Shown: in pieces, positions 8,234-17,343 of the stretch
Layout: each line of letters opens with the position of its first letter
Position numbering within the stretch: the stretch's first letter is position 1
Source: Mycolicibacterium hodleri
GTDB lineage: Bacteria > Actinomycetota > Actinomycetes > Mycobacteriales > Mycobacteriaceae
NCBI RefSeq assembly: GCF_025822245.1
Contig: NZ_JACKTL010000053.1
Span: forward strand, 1 to 64,000
Length of the DNA: 64,000 nt
Reading direction: 5' to 3'
The notes under the pieces: model-generated
Databases searched by the model: none
What the model saw: only the letters and a program-made list of their open reading frames with translations
What the model was told of the DNA's origin: nothing
Made by a program: the position numbers and the translations under genes

Positions 8234-9775
8234 ATGGCAGTCGACCCGAATGCACTAAGCGCCGACAGTGGCGGCTTGGACGACTTCGGTTACAAGGAAT
8301 CCCTCGACCGAAGCATCGGCAAGTTCGCCAGCTTCGCCGCCGGGGTCAGCTACATCTCGATCCTCACCGGCACCTTCCAGCTCTTCTACTTCGGCTTCGG
8401 CACGGCAGGCCCGGCCTACCTGTGGTCGTGGCCGATCGTGTTCGTCGGCCAGATGGCGGTGGCGCTCTGCTTCATGGAGCTGGCCGCCAAGTACCCCGTG
8501 GCCGGCTCGGTCTACAACTGGTCCAAGAAACTCGGCAGCCGGATCGTCGGGTGGTCGTCGGGCTGGCTGATGCTGACTGCGTCGATCGTGACCATCTCGG
8601 CAGTGGTGCTGGCCTATCAGCTGAACCTGCCCCGCATCTGGAGCGGGTTCCAGATCATCGGCGACGGCACCGGGGAGTACGACTTCGCCGCCAACGCCGT
8701 GGTTCTCGGCAGCATCCTGATCGTGTTCACCACGGTCGTCAACGCGCTGGGCGTGAAGCTGATGGCGATGATCAACAGTGCCGGCGTGTTCATCGAGCTC
8801 ATCGCCGCCGTCCTGATCGCGGTCATCCTGGCGGCCAGCACCACCCGCGGACCTTCGGTCTTCTTCTCCACCAACGGTTACGGCGCAGGTGAGAGTGGCG
8901 GCTGGCTTGGCGCGTTCCTGATCGCGTCACTCGCGTCGGGCTACGTCATGTACGGCTTCGACACCGCCAGCTCGCTGGGCGAGGAGACCGTCGAACCACG
9001 CCGCACCGCGCCCAAGGCCATCCTGCGCGCCATCCTGGCGTCGTTCGTCATCGGTGGCGCCATCCTCGTCTTCGCGGTGATGTCGGCACCCGACCTGAGT
9101 GATCCGAAGATCGGGGAGAGCACCGGCGGACTGCAGTACATCGTCGAGCAGGTGATGTGGGGACCGCTGGGCAAGGTGTTCCTGATCTGCATCGTCGTCG
9201 CCGTCACCGTCTGCACCCTGGCCGTGCACACCGCGGCGATCCGGTTGACGTTCGCGATGGCGCGGGACAACGCACTTCCCTTCGGCGACAAGCTCGCTCG
9301 CGTCAACCCGAAGACCCAGACGCCGATCATCCCGGCCGTCGTCATCGGCCTGATCGCGATCGTCATCCTCGTGATCAACATCGGGCAGCCGAAGATCTTC
9401 ACCGTGCTGACGTCGATTGCCATCATCATGATCTACCTGGCCTACCTGATGGTCACCGGCCCGATGCTCAAGAAGCGCTTCCAGGGGCAGTGGCCGCCAA
9501 GGGATCTCAAGGAGGGCGGCTACTTCACGATGGGCAAGTGGGGCATGCCGGTGAACGTCGTCGCGGTGGTCTGGGGTGTCGGCATGGCCGTGAACCTGGC
9601 CTGGCCGCGGGTGGCCGTGTACGGCGACCCCTGGTACAACACCTGGGGCGCCTTCGTCTACATCGGCGTCATCCTCGGCGCAGGTCTGATCTGGTACGCC
9701 GTCAAGGGCCGCCACCACATCGGCACGCTGGAGTCGCATGCGGCAGTTGCGAAAGTCCCCGGTGTCGATGTCTGA
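8234..9775 (+). CDS. APC-superfamily amino acid/amine permease
   Basis: 513 residues, about 12 hydrophobic membrane segments, with the first helix region beginning FASFAAGVSYISILTGTF (about 31-48) as in the APC amino acid/polyamine/choline family. A GFDTASSLGEETVEPRR motif (about 242-258) is the conserved cytoplasmic loop of this family. It lies in the plasma membrane and probably imports the substrate of the operon, choline or another quaternary amine. It is not a BCCT (BetT-type) carrier, the usual choline importer, nor an ABC system. The next gene's ATG overlaps its stop by 8 bases. Confidence 0.85.
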   Translation: MAVDPNALSADSGGLDDFGYKESLDRSIGKFASFAAGVSYISILTGTFQLFYFGFGTAGPAYLWSWPIVFVGQMAVALCFMELAAKYPVAGSVYNWSKKLGSRIVGWSSGWLMLTASIVTISAVVLAYQLNLPRIWSGFQIIGDGTGEYDFAANAVVLGSILIVFTTVVNALGVKLMAMINSAGVFIELIAAVLIAVILAASTTRGPSVFFSTNGYGAGESGGWLGAFLIASLASGYVMYGFDTASSLGEETVEPRRTAPKAILRAILASFVIGGAILVFAVMSAPDLSDPKIGESTGGLQYIVEQVMWGPLGKVFLICIVVAVTVCTLAVHTAAIRLTFAMARDNALPFGDKLARVNPKTQTPIIPAVVIGLIAIVILVINIGQPKIFTVLTSIAIIMIYLAYLMVTGPMLKKRFQGQWPPRDLKEGGYFTMGKWGMPVNVVAVVWGVGMAVNLAWPRVAVYGDPWYNTWGAFVYIGVILGAGLIWYAVKGRHHIGTLESHAAVAKVPGVDV

Positions 9776-11321
9776 CGATCAGTTCGACTACGTCATCGCC
9801 GGCGGGGGGACGGCCGGTTGTGTGCTGGCCGCCCGCCTGTCGGAGGACCCCGACGTGACGGTCTGTCTCGTCGAGGCCGGACCGACCGACGTCGGAAACG
9901 ACGACATCCTGCCGCTGGCGAAGTGGATGCACCTGCTCGACTCCGGCTACGACTGGGACTACCCGGTCGAGCCGCAGGAGAAGGGCAACAGCTTCATGCG
10001 GCACGCCCGCGCGAAGGTGCTCGGCGGCTGCTCGTCCCACAACTCGTGCATTGCGTTCCACCCGCCGGCGGAATGCCTCGACGAGTGGGTCGAGATGGGC
10101 GCCACGGGTTGGGGATCGGCCGACGTCCTGCCGCTGGTTCGGCGTGTGGAGACCAACGACGCACCGGGCGACCACGGCCACGACGGACCGGTCCGTCTGC
10201 AGGACGTGCCGCCCAACGATCCGTGCGGGGTTGCGATGCTGGAGGCGGCGGCGCTGGCCGGGCTGCCGACGGTGGCGTTCAACCGTGGCGAGACGGTGCG
10301 CAACGGCGCGGGTTGGTTCCAGATCAACGTGGGCGCCGACGGCACCCGCATGTCCACCTCGCATGCGTACCTGCACCCAATCCTGGACTCCCGCAAGAAC
10401 CTCGAGGTCCGCACCGGCTGCTGGGTCTCCGAAATCCTGTTCGACGAGTCCAACGCCGCGACCGGCGTGCGGTACCAACGGCCCGATCTCACCGGCCACG
10501 ACACCGTCTCGGCCCGTCGCGAGGTGATCGTCACCGCAGGATCGATCGACACGCCGAAGTTGTTGATGCTCTCCGGAATCGGCCCCGCCGAACACCTTCG
10601 CGAGATCGGCGTCGCAGTCCGGGTCGACTCACCGGGGGTGGGGTCCAACCTCGACGACCACGTCGAGGGACTGGTGTTCTGGGAGGCCGCCAAGCCGATG
10701 GTGACCACCTCGACGCAGTGGTGGGAGATCGGTCTGTTCACCTGCGTCGACGAGGGGATGACCCAGCCGGACCTGATGATGCACTACGGCAGCGTGCCCT
10801 TCGACATGAACACGTTGCGGCGCGGCTATCCGACGACGGACAACGGATTCTGCTTGACGCCCAACGTGACTCAGGGGCGATCGCGCGGAACCGTCCGGCT
10901 GCGCAGCCTGGACTACCGCGACCGGCCCCGAGTCGACCCCCGCTACTTCACCGACCCCGAGGGCTATGACGAGCGGATCATGCTGGCCGGTCTCCGGCTG
11001 GCCCGCACGATCGCCGGGCAGGCCCCGCTGAAGGGCTGGATCGCGCGCGAGCTGGCGCCTGGGCCCGACGCGACCACCGACGACGAGCTGCTGGACTACG
11101 TGCACCAGACGCACAACACCGTCTACCACCCGGCGGCCACCGCCCGGATGGGAGCGGTGACCGACCCGATGGCCGTCCTCGATCCGCAGTTGTGCGTCAA
11201 GGGCGTCTCCCGGCTGCGGGTGGTCGACGCGTCGGCCATGCCCAAGCTGCCCGCGGTGAACCCCAACATCACCGTGATGACCATGGCCGAGAAGTGTGCG
11301 GACTTGATCCGGGGGAGCTAA
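9768..11321 (+). CDS. GMC-family choline dehydrogenase-like oxidoreductase
   Basis: 517 residues from the ATG at 9768; an alternative start 30 bases upstream would overlap the permease more. The N-terminal FAD loop AGGGTAGCVLA is at about 11-21, the second GMC signature (GSIDTPKLLMLSGIGP) is mid-protein, and the C-terminal active site has the conserved His in HNTVYHPAATARMG with the Asn in VNPNITVMT. BetA-type enzymes of this family oxidise choline to betaine aldehyde at the membrane, matching the ALDH in the operon. Other GMC alcohols are possible. The 3' end overlaps the proposed start of the following gene by 28 bases. Confidence 0.85.
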   Translation: MSDDQFDYVIAGGGTAGCVLAARLSEDPDVTVCLVEAGPTDVGNDDILPLAKWMHLLDSGYDWDYPVEPQEKGNSFMRHARAKVLGGCSSHNSCIAFHPPAECLDEWVEMGATGWGSADVLPLVRRVETNDAPGDHGHDGPVRLQDVPPNDPCGVAMLEAAALAGLPTVAFNRGETVRNGAGWFQINVGADGTRMSTSHAYLHPILDSRKNLEVRTGCWVSEILFDESNAATGVRYQRPDLTGHDTVSARREVIVTAGSIDTPKLLMLSGIGPAEHLREIGVAVRVDSPGVGSNLDDHVEGLVFWEAAKPMVTTSTQWWEIGLFTCVDEGMTQPDLMMHYGSVPFDMNTLRRGYPTTDNGFCLTPNVTQGRSRGTVRLRSLDYRDRPRVDPRYFTDPEGYDERIMLAGLRLARTIAGQAPLKGWIARELAPGPDATTDDELLDYVHQTHNTVYHPAATARMGAVTDPMAVLDPQLCVKGVSRLRVVDASAMPKLPAVNPNITVMTMAEKCADLIRGS

Positions 11322-13138
11322 GCCAGTTCCTGGGCGAGCACACGCCGTTCCAGTCCGCGTCCGCCGACGAGCTGGCGGACCTGGCGGCCGGGTCGACGGT
11401 GGCCACGTTCGCCACCGGCGCGGTGATCGCCGACTACTCGGCGCAGGTGCCCGGCGACGTGTGGATGGTGTGCACGGGCCGCGTGACGCTGCAGGCGGCC
11501 GACGGTGCGGCGGTCGACGTCGTCGAACCCGGCGGCATCTTCGGGTACACGCCGCTGCTCACCGGTGGCGGCATGGAGTTCGTGGCGCGGGCCGCGGAGC
11601 CGAGCACGCTGATCCGGCTGCCCGGCGAACAGGTGCGCACCCAGTTCGCGACCCCGGCGGGATTGGCGTTCCTGGCGTCGTCGGCGTGGAGCGTCGACGC
11701 CGGCAGCCGCCCCGCCCTGGTTCCCGTCGCCGACAGCAGGCCGGTCGGCGAACTGGTCCACGGCGACGTCCTGCTCGTCACGCCCGACGTCTCGGTGCGC
11801 GACGCCGTCATCAGGATGACCGAGCGGCACGTCTCCTACGCGCTGATCGCGTTGCCCGACGGGGAGTACGGCATCTTCACCGACCGGGATCTGCGGACGC
11901 GCGTCGTCGCCGCCGGGCTGTCGGTGGAGGTGCCGATCACCCGCGTGATGAGCGCCCCCGCGCGCCGGGTCACCGCCGACCTGACCGCCGAGACCGTGCT
12001 GATGTCGATGCTCGAGAGCGGGCTTCGGCACATGCCGGTCACCTCGGCCCGCGGACAGGTCGTCGGCGTTCTCGAGGACGCCGACCTGTTGGCCGCCTCG
12101 GCGAGGCAGAGCTTCACGCTCCGGCGTTCCATCGGACTGGCCGCCGACGCCGCCGAACTACAGGCCGCCGCACAGCGCGTCACCCATACGGCGAGCGCGC
12201 TGTTTCGCAGCGGCACCAAGGCCTCGGCGACCAGCGGCATCCTCTCCATCGTGATCGACAGCGTGGTCCGGCGGGCCCTCGAGCTGGCACTCGCCGAGGC
12301 GCCGGCGGACGCGGGCACCCCGACCTCGGGGTTCGCGTGGCTGACCCTCGGCAGCATCGCCAGGCGCGAGGCCATGCCGTCCTCCGACGTCGACAGTGCA
12401 CTGTCGTGGCGCGACGACCTGTCGCCGGCCGGCGATCAGCTGAGGGCCATCGCCCGGCGCACCCACGACATCCTCGACGGGTGTGGGTTGCCGTCGGACA
12501 GCAACGGCGCGGTCGCCGCGAGCCCGAACTTCGCCCGCTCGCAGGGTGACTGGGCACGCGCCGCCCGGGGCTGGCTGGACGACCCGCTCGTCGGCAAGGG
12601 GTTGATCTTGTCCTCGCTGCTGCTGGACGGCCGGGTGGTCTGGGGTGAGCCCGCGCTGCACACGGTCCCGGCGGCGTACCGCAGGATGCGTGCCGAACAC
12701 CCGAACGCGTTGCGGCTGCAGTTGCTCGACGCGTTGTCCGGGCGGGTGCGCACGCGGTCGCTGCGCGACGTGCTGTCGCGGCGGGGCGGCACCTTCGACC
12801 TGAAGAGTCACGCGGTGACCCCGATCGTGAACCTCGCGCGGTGGGGCGGTCTCGTCGGCGACGTCGCCTCGGCGTCGACCCCGGCCCGGCTGACGGCGGC
12901 CGCGGCGTGCGGCGCGCTCGGTGACCGGGACGCGGCGACCCTCGGCGAGGTCTTCGGGATGCTGCAGCGGTTGCGGATGACCCACCAGGTCGAGCAACTC
13001 GTCGCCGGACACAGTCCCGGTGACGTCGTCACCATGTCCGAGCTGTCCCCGCTGAACCGGAGCCTGCTCAACGACGGCCTGCGCGAGATCGCCGCGGTGC
13101 GCAGACGTGTCGGCAACTTCGGCATCCCGGCCATATAG
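11294..13138 (+). CDS. cNMP-binding / twin-CBS / DUF294 nucleotidyltransferase-like protein
   Basis: About 614 residues from the GTG at 11294, the only start codon in a sensible place; it lies inside the end of the dehydrogenase gene. Domain order: a cyclic-nucleotide-binding-like beta barrel (about 10-125), two CBS repeats (about 145-265, including SYALIALPDGEYGIFTDRDL), then a DUF294 nucleotidyltransferase-like domain with LGSIARREAMPSSDVDSA (about 355-372) and a DUF294 C-terminal domain. The GS...DxD arrangement resembles GlnD-type nucleotidyltransferases. Such proteins often sit beside transporters and oxidoreductases and are thought to be signalling proteins; the target and ligand here are unknown. 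It may sense energy state and modulate the operon's transport or enzymes (inference). Confidence 0.75.
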   Translation: MCGLDPGELSQFLGEHTPFQSASADELADLAAGSTVATFATGAVIADYSAQVPGDVWMVCTGRVTLQAADGAAVDVVEPGGIFGYTPLLTGGGMEFVARAAEPSTLIRLPGEQVRTQFATPAGLAFLASSAWSVDAGSRPALVPVADSRPVGELVHGDVLLVTPDVSVRDAVIRMTERHVSYALIALPDGEYGIFTDRDLRTRVVAAGLSVEVPITRVMSAPARRVTADLTAETVLMSMLESGLRHMPVTSARGQVVGVLEDADLLAASARQSFTLRRSIGLAADAAELQAAAQRVTHTASALFRSGTKASATSGILSIVIDSVVRRALELALAEAPADAGTPTSGFAWLTLGSIARREAMPSSDVDSALSWRDDLSPAGDQLRAIARRTHDILDGCGLPSDSNGAVAASPNFARSQGDWARAARGWLDDPLVGKGLILSSLLLDGRVVWGEPALHTVPAAYRRMRAEHPNALRLQLLDALSGRVRTRSLRDVLSRRGGTFDLKSHAVTPIVNLARWGGLVGDVASASTPARLTAAAACGALGDRDAATLGEVFGMLQRLRMTHQVEQLVAGHSPGDVVTMSELSPLNRSLLNDGLREIAAVRRRVGNFGIPAI

Positions 13139-13149
13139 GGTCGGATTCG

Positions 13150-13959
13150 ATGCCACGACCGGACAGCAGGACCCCCGAAGACGGCGGACGGTCTGCGTCC
13201 GTCCAGTCCGTGGATCGCGCCCTGCTGGTCATGGAGATCCTGGCGACCCTCGGCCAGGCCGGGGTCACCGAGATCGCCGCGGAACTCGGCGTACACAAGT
13301 CGACCGTGTCGCGGATCGTCTCGGTGCTGGAGGCCCGCGGCTACGTCGAGCAGCTCGCCGACCGGGGCAAGTACCGGCTGGGCTTCGCCATCGCCAGACT
13401 GGCGCGCGCCGGCAGTGGCCAACTGGACCTGGTCAAGCAGAGCCAGGCGGCATGCGACGCGCTGGCGTTGGAGTCCGGTGAGACCACCAACCTCGCCGTC
13501 CTCGACGGCGCCCGGATCGTCAACGTCGCCGAAGCGATCGGTGCCGCAGGCATCGCGCTGCGCACCTGGGTCGGTCAAAGCTGCCCGGCGCACGCCACCT
13601 CGAGCGGCAAGGTGTTGCTGGCCTCCCTCGACGAGGCCGAGCTGCGCGCGTGCCTGGGGGCTCGGCTCGAGTCCTTCACCGACACCACCGTGACGACGCG
13701 CAGCGCCCTGCAGGCCGAACTCGACGTGGTGCGCGAGAACGGGTGGGCCTGCGTACGGGAGGAGCTGGAGGTCGGGCTCAACGCCGTCGCCGCACCCGTC
13801 TACGACGCCGAGGGCACGGTGGTCGCGGCCCTGAGCGTGTCCGGGCCGTCCTACCGGCTCGGCGAAGACGAGTTCGACGCCACCGCCAAGCGCACCGTCG
13901 CGGCCGCCGAGACGATCAGTCGGCGCCTTGGCTGGATCGACATCTCCACCCGGCCGTAG
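13150..13959 (+). CDS. IclR-family transcriptional regulator
   Basis: 269 residues. An N-terminal winged helix-turn-helix (about 17-80: SVQSVDRALLVMEIL ... VTEIAAELGVHKSTVSRIVSVLEARGYVE) is followed by the IclR effector domain, with the conserved GQSCPAHATSSGKVLLA stretch at about 142-158. It starts 11 bases after the DUF294 gene and ends the operon, so it is probably co-transcribed with the genes it controls. The repeats at 3030-3064 are candidate operators. The effector may be choline, betaine or a downstream metabolite; that is inference. Confidence 0.9.
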   Translation: MPRPDSRTPEDGGRSASVQSVDRALLVMEILATLGQAGVTEIAAELGVHKSTVSRIVSVLEARGYVEQLADRGKYRLGFAIARLARAGSGQLDLVKQSQAACDALALESGETTNLAVLDGARIVNVAEAIGAAGIALRTWVGQSCPAHATSSGKVLLASLDEAELRACLGARLESFTDTTVTTRSALQAELDVVRENGWACVREELEVGLNAVAAPVYDAEGTVVAALSVSGPSYRLGEDEFDATAKRTVAAAETISRRLGWIDISTRP

Positions 13960-13965
13960 GACTCG

Positions 13966-15222
13966 TCAGAAGAACGTGCGGACCAGGTCGACCACCCGGC
14001 CATCGTCGTCGAGCACCGGGATCAGCTGCCACTTGTCGAACACGGTGCACGGATGCGAGATCCCGAATTCGAGCCAGGTCCCCACCTCGACGCGGTCGCG
14101 GTCGTCGGGTCCCACCCGCAGATAGGCGTGCTGGTCGTTGAGCTTGGTCACGCCACCCTGGGCCATCCGGTAGGGCACCGGGAGGTCTTGGTCGAAGGAC
14201 ACGTCTCGGCGGCCCATCGTCACCAGCGCCAGATCGGGTTCGGGCCGCGACGTCACCTGTGCCCAGACGGTCAGCGCGGGCCGGAGGACGTCGGCCAGCG
14301 GCGAGGTGCGCCCGTAGAGGCCGTCGTCGTGGGTGAGGTAGCACCCGCTGCGCAGGACCGTGCGGACCGGGCCGACGCCCGACCATCCGGTCAGTTCGTC
14401 GGCGACCACGTCGAAGTACGTGCTGCCGCCGGCAGTGACCAGCACCTCGTCGCCCTGGAACGCCGTCGCCAGGCGGACCACCGAAGAGCGCAGCTCCCGC
14501 AGGTAGGCGCGCACCCGCTCGCGTGCCTCGTGGGTCACGTCGTGGCCCGTGGCGGCTTCGTAACCCGCGACCCCGACCAAGCGCAGCTGGCCGGACTCGG
14601 CCGCGGCCCTGGCGACGGCGTCGACCTCGTCGTCGCTGCGGCATCCGGTGCGACCACCGGGCATGCCCACCTCGACGCACACGTCGAGCGGTCGTCGGGC
14701 CCCGGCGTCGGCCAGCGTGGCCGACATCGTCTCGACGCCGCGCACCGAGTCGACCCAGCACACCAGGTCAAAGTTCGGGTCGTCGTCCAATTCGCTTGCC
14801 AACCAACGCAACCCGGCGTCGTCGACCAGTTCGTTGGCCAGCACGACGCGGTCGACGCCGAACGCGCGAAACGTCCGCACCTGGCTGATCGTCGCCAGGG
14901 TGACCGCCGTGGCGCCCGCGTCGAACTGCCGCACGAGCAGCTGCGGTGCCATGTGGGTCTTGCCGTGCGGGGCCAATTCGACGCCCCGGTCGCGGCACCA
15001 CTCGGCCATCGTCGACAGATTGTGGGCGAGGGCGGATTCGCGCAGCACGCACAGCGGCCCGACGGCGCCGTCGGCGAACGGGTCGACGCCGGCGGCGCAC
15101 ACCTGGGCCGGTGTCCGTCCCCACCACTGCGACGGCAGGCCCTTGTATCGCCAGTCGAGCGACTCGTCGGACAGGGCGGCGACCGCAGTCGCGTCGACGG
15201 TCGCGGGCATCATCCCATTCAA
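13966..15222 (-). CDS. D-threonine aldolase / D-serine dehydratase-like PLP enzyme
   Basis: 418 residues. It has the fold-type III (alanine racemase-like) architecture: the PLP lysine Lys88 in APHGKTHMAP and, near the C-terminus, the metal-binding His-x-Cys of SHPCTVFDKW, typical of DSD1-like D-serine dehydratases and D-threonine aldolases. It probably acts on a D-beta-hydroxy amino acid, giving glycine plus aldehyde or pyruvate plus ammonia. It is convergent with the iclR gene (6 bp apart) and divergent from lysS (22 bp between starts). A glycine-linked reaction would suit a neighbour that feeds on sarcosine/glycine precursors, but this is speculative. Start alternatives exist a few codons in (Met4, Met5). 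Confidence 0.8.
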   Translation of the reverse strand: MNGMMPATVDATAVAALSDESLDWRYKGLPSQWWGRTPAQVCAAGVDPFADGAVGPLCVLRESALAHNLSTMAEWCRDRGVELAPHGKTHMAPQLLVRQFDAGATAVTLATISQVRTFRAFGVDRVVLANELVDDAGLRWLASELDDDPNFDLVCWVDSVRGVETMSATLADAGARRPLDVCVEVGMPGGRTGCRSDDEVDAVARAAAESGQLRLVGVAGYEAATGHDVTHEARERVRAYLRELRSSVVRLATAFQGDEVLVTAGGSTYFDVVADELTGWSGVGPVRTVLRSGCYLTHDDGLYGRTSPLADVLRPALTVWAQVTSRPEPDLALVTMGRRDVSFDQDLPVPYRMAQGGVTKLNDQHAYLRVGPDDRDRVEVGTWLEFGISHPCTVFDKWQLIPVLDDDGRVVDLVRTFF

Positions 15223-15244
15223 GCCTCATTTAAGCTGGCACGTC

Positions 15245-16771
15245 GTGAGCTCCGCAGATGTCCCCGAGGCCGGCCCGAAGAACGACGACTCCGATCTACC
15301 CGAGCAGTTCCGGATCCGGCAGGCGAAGCGGGAACGACTGCTCGCCGACGGCCGCAACCCCTACCCGGTCGAGGTGCCCCGCACCCACACCCTCGCCGAA
15401 CTCCGGACCCGATACGCCGATCTGGAGGTCGACACCAAGAGCGGTCAGATCGTCGGCATCGCGGGTCGCGTCGTCTTCGCCAGGAACTCCGGGAAACTGT
15501 GCTTCGCAACGCTGCAGGAGGGTGACGGCACCCAGTTGCAGGCGATGATCAGCCTGGACGGCGTGGGCAAGGAGTCGCTGGACGCGTGGAAGTCCGACGT
15601 CGACCTCGGTGACATCGTGTTCGTGCACGGCGAGGTGATCAGTTCGCGACGTGGCGAATTGTCCGTGCTTGCCGATTCCTGGCAGATCATCTCCAAGGCG
15701 TTGCGCCCGCTGCCCGTTGCGCACAAGGAACTCAGCGAGGAATCGCGGGTTCGGCAGCGTTACGTGGACCTGATCGTGCGACCGGAGGCCCGCACCATCG
15801 CCCGCCAGCGCATTGCGGTCGTCCGTGCGGTGCGGTCGGCATACGAGCGACGCGGTTTTCTCGAAGTGGAAACGCCGATGCTCCAAACCTTGGCGGGTGG
15901 CGCCGCGGCGCGCCCATTCGTGACGCACTCCAATGCCCTCGACGCCGATCTGTTCCTGCGCATCGCGCCGGAGTTGTTCCTCAAGCGTTGCCTGGTCGGT
16001 GGTTTCGAGAAGGTGTTCGAGATGAATCGGAACTTTCGAAACGAAGGCGCGGATTCCACGCATTCGCCGGAATTCGCCATGCTCGAGACTTATCAAGCCT
16101 ACGGAACGTATGACGATTGCGCCGTCGTGACGCGTGAGGTTATTCAAGAGGTGGCCGACGAGGCGATTGGCACCCGAAACGTGCCACTGCCCGATGGCAG
16201 TACCTACGATCTCGACGGAGAATGGGCGACCGTCGAAATGTACCCGTCGTTGTCCGAGGCACTCGGTGAGGAAATCACCCCCGATACCCCGGCCGATCAC
16301 CTATGGTCGATTGCCGACGCGCGCGGCGTCGAAATAGCCCGCGATCGCGGATTTGGACACGGCAAGTTGGTGGAGGAACTCTGGGAGGACGCCGTCGGAG
16401 TCGACCTCTGGGCGCCCACCTTCGTGCGGAACTTTCCCGTGGAGACCTCGCCGTTGACGCGTGAGCACCGCAGCATTCCCGGCGTCACAGAGAAATGGGA
16501 CCTGTACGTCCGGAACTTCGAATTGGCCACCGGCTACACCGAATTGATCGATCCCGTGGTGCAACGGGAGAGATTCGAAGCCCAAGCCAGGGCTGCGGCC
16601 GCGGGTGACGACGAGGCAATGGTCCTCGACGAGGACTTCCTCTCGGCATTGGAGTACGGGATGCCGCCGACCGCGGGTACGGGAATGGGTGTCGACCGCT
16701 TGTTGATGGCGCTGACGGGCTTGTCGATTCGCGAGACGGTTTTGTTTCCCCTCGTACGTCGGCAGGGCTAG
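15245..16771 (+). CDS. lysS: Lysyl-tRNA synthetase, class II
   Basis: 508 residues from the GTG at 15245, matching the usual mycobacterial length. A longer open frame upstream runs through the opposite-strand gene and is not real. The N-terminal OB-fold anticodon domain covers about 60-180; class II motif 2 (FEMNRNFRNEGADSTHSPEF) and motif 3 (GTGMGVDRLLMALTG) are clear. It charges tRNA-Lys in the cytoplasm. From about 15,840 onward the gene uses more A/T-ending codons and is visibly less GC-rich than its neighbours, a trend that continues into lsr2. Confidence 0.97.
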   Translation: MSSADVPEAGPKNDDSDLPEQFRIRQAKRERLLADGRNPYPVEVPRTHTLAELRTRYADLEVDTKSGQIVGIAGRVVFARNSGKLCFATLQEGDGTQLQAMISLDGVGKESLDAWKSDVDLGDIVFVHGEVISSRRGELSVLADSWQIISKALRPLPVAHKELSEESRVRQRYVDLIVRPEARTIARQRIAVVRAVRSAYERRGFLEVETPMLQTLAGGAAARPFVTHSNALDADLFLRIAPELFLKRCLVGGFEKVFEMNRNFRNEGADSTHSPEFAMLETYQAYGTYDDCAVVTREVIQEVADEAIGTRNVPLPDGSTYDLDGEWATVEMYPSLSEALGEEITPDTPADHLWSIADARGVEIARDRGFGHGKLVEELWEDAVGVDLWAPTFVRNFPVETSPLTREHRSIPGVTEKWDLYVRNFELATGYTELIDPVVQRERFEAQARAAAAGDDEAMVLDEDFLSALEYGMPPTAGTGMGVDRLLMALTGLSIRETVLFPLVRRQG

Positions 16772-16796
16772 CCGGAAGCCGTTTCATACTTTTGTG

Positions 16797-16825
16797 TTGA
16801 ATTGCGTCGATTCCTGTGCCAACAT
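16797..16825 (+). promoter_or_regulatory. Candidate lsr2 promoter
   Basis: A -35-like TTGAAT (16797-16802) and a -10-like CAACAT (16820-16825) are separated by 17 bases, just downstream of the lysS stop in an unusually AT-rich stretch. Transcription would begin about 55 bases ahead of the lsr2 ATG. Called by eye from the SigA-type consensus. Confidence 0.45.
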
Positions 16826-16885
16826 TGTTCAGGGTTTCGAGCGAAGTATGACTACGCGCCCGTTCAGAAGGGGCAGTGTGAGCCA

Positions 16886-17227
16886 ATGGCCAAAAAGGTG
16901 ACCGTCACGTTAGTCGATGATTTCGACGGTGAGGGTTCTGCCGACGAGACCGTCGAATTCTCTCTCGACGGCGTCAGCTATGAGATCGACCTTTCGTCGA
17001 AGAATGCGACGAAACTCCGTGGAGATCTCAAGCAATGGGTAGAGGCGGGTCGCCGCGTCGGTGGCCGTCGCCGTGGTCGTTCGGCCGGATCGGGCCGCGG
17101 TCGCGCGACGATCGACCGCGAACAGAGCGCCGCCATTCGGGATTGGGCGCGCCGAAACGGGCACAGTGTTTCCACGCGCGGCCGCATTCCGGCTGACGTC
17201 ATCGACGCATTTCACGCGGCAACATAG
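16886..17227 (+). CDS. lsr2: Nucleoid-associated protein Lsr2
   Basis: 113 residues from ATG at 16886. The N-terminal dimerisation domain (MAKKVTVTLVDDFDG...) and the C-terminal DNA-binding domain with the AT-hook-like Arg-Gly-Arg (TRGRIPADVI, about 97-106) are intact. The linker is rich in Arg and Gly. Lsr2 binds AT-rich DNA in the minor groove, bridges DNA and silences acquired genes, the actinobacterial counterpart of H-NS. It sits between lysS and clpC1 as in other mycobacteria. An open frame extending further upstream passes through the promoter and is not used. Confidence 0.98.
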   Translation: MAKKVTVTLVDDFDGEGSADETVEFSLDGVSYEIDLSSKNATKLRGDLKQWVEAGRRVGGRRRGRSAGSGRGRATIDREQSAAIRDWARRNGHSVSTRGRIPADVIDAFHAAT

Positions 17228-17273
17228 CGACGCATAACTGGTTCACCGCATTCGCGGCCGCAACGGCCTCGAG

Positions 17274-17291
17274 TTTTCGCTAGCGGCGAAG
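17274..17291. promoter_or_regulatory. ClgR-like operator upstream of clpC1
   Basis: The core TTCGC-TAGCG-GCGAA is a palindrome with 5-base arms and a 5-base centre. With its flanks it matches the actinobacterial ClgR consensus (WNNWCGCYNANRGCGWWS) at all but one position by my count. ClgR activates clp genes in corynebacteria, streptomycetes and mycobacteria, so a site about 200 bp ahead of clpC1 makes sense. Confidence 0.5.
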
Positions 17292-17343
17292 CGGTGGCGG
17301 AACCGATCCTCGGGTATCGGGCGTTGGACTCCCTGCGGCGCGG

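Noticed and set aside
14648..15244. An upstream extension of lysS
   Set aside because: It runs through the opposite-strand PLP enzyme gene, and the extra residues do not match any LysS N-terminus.
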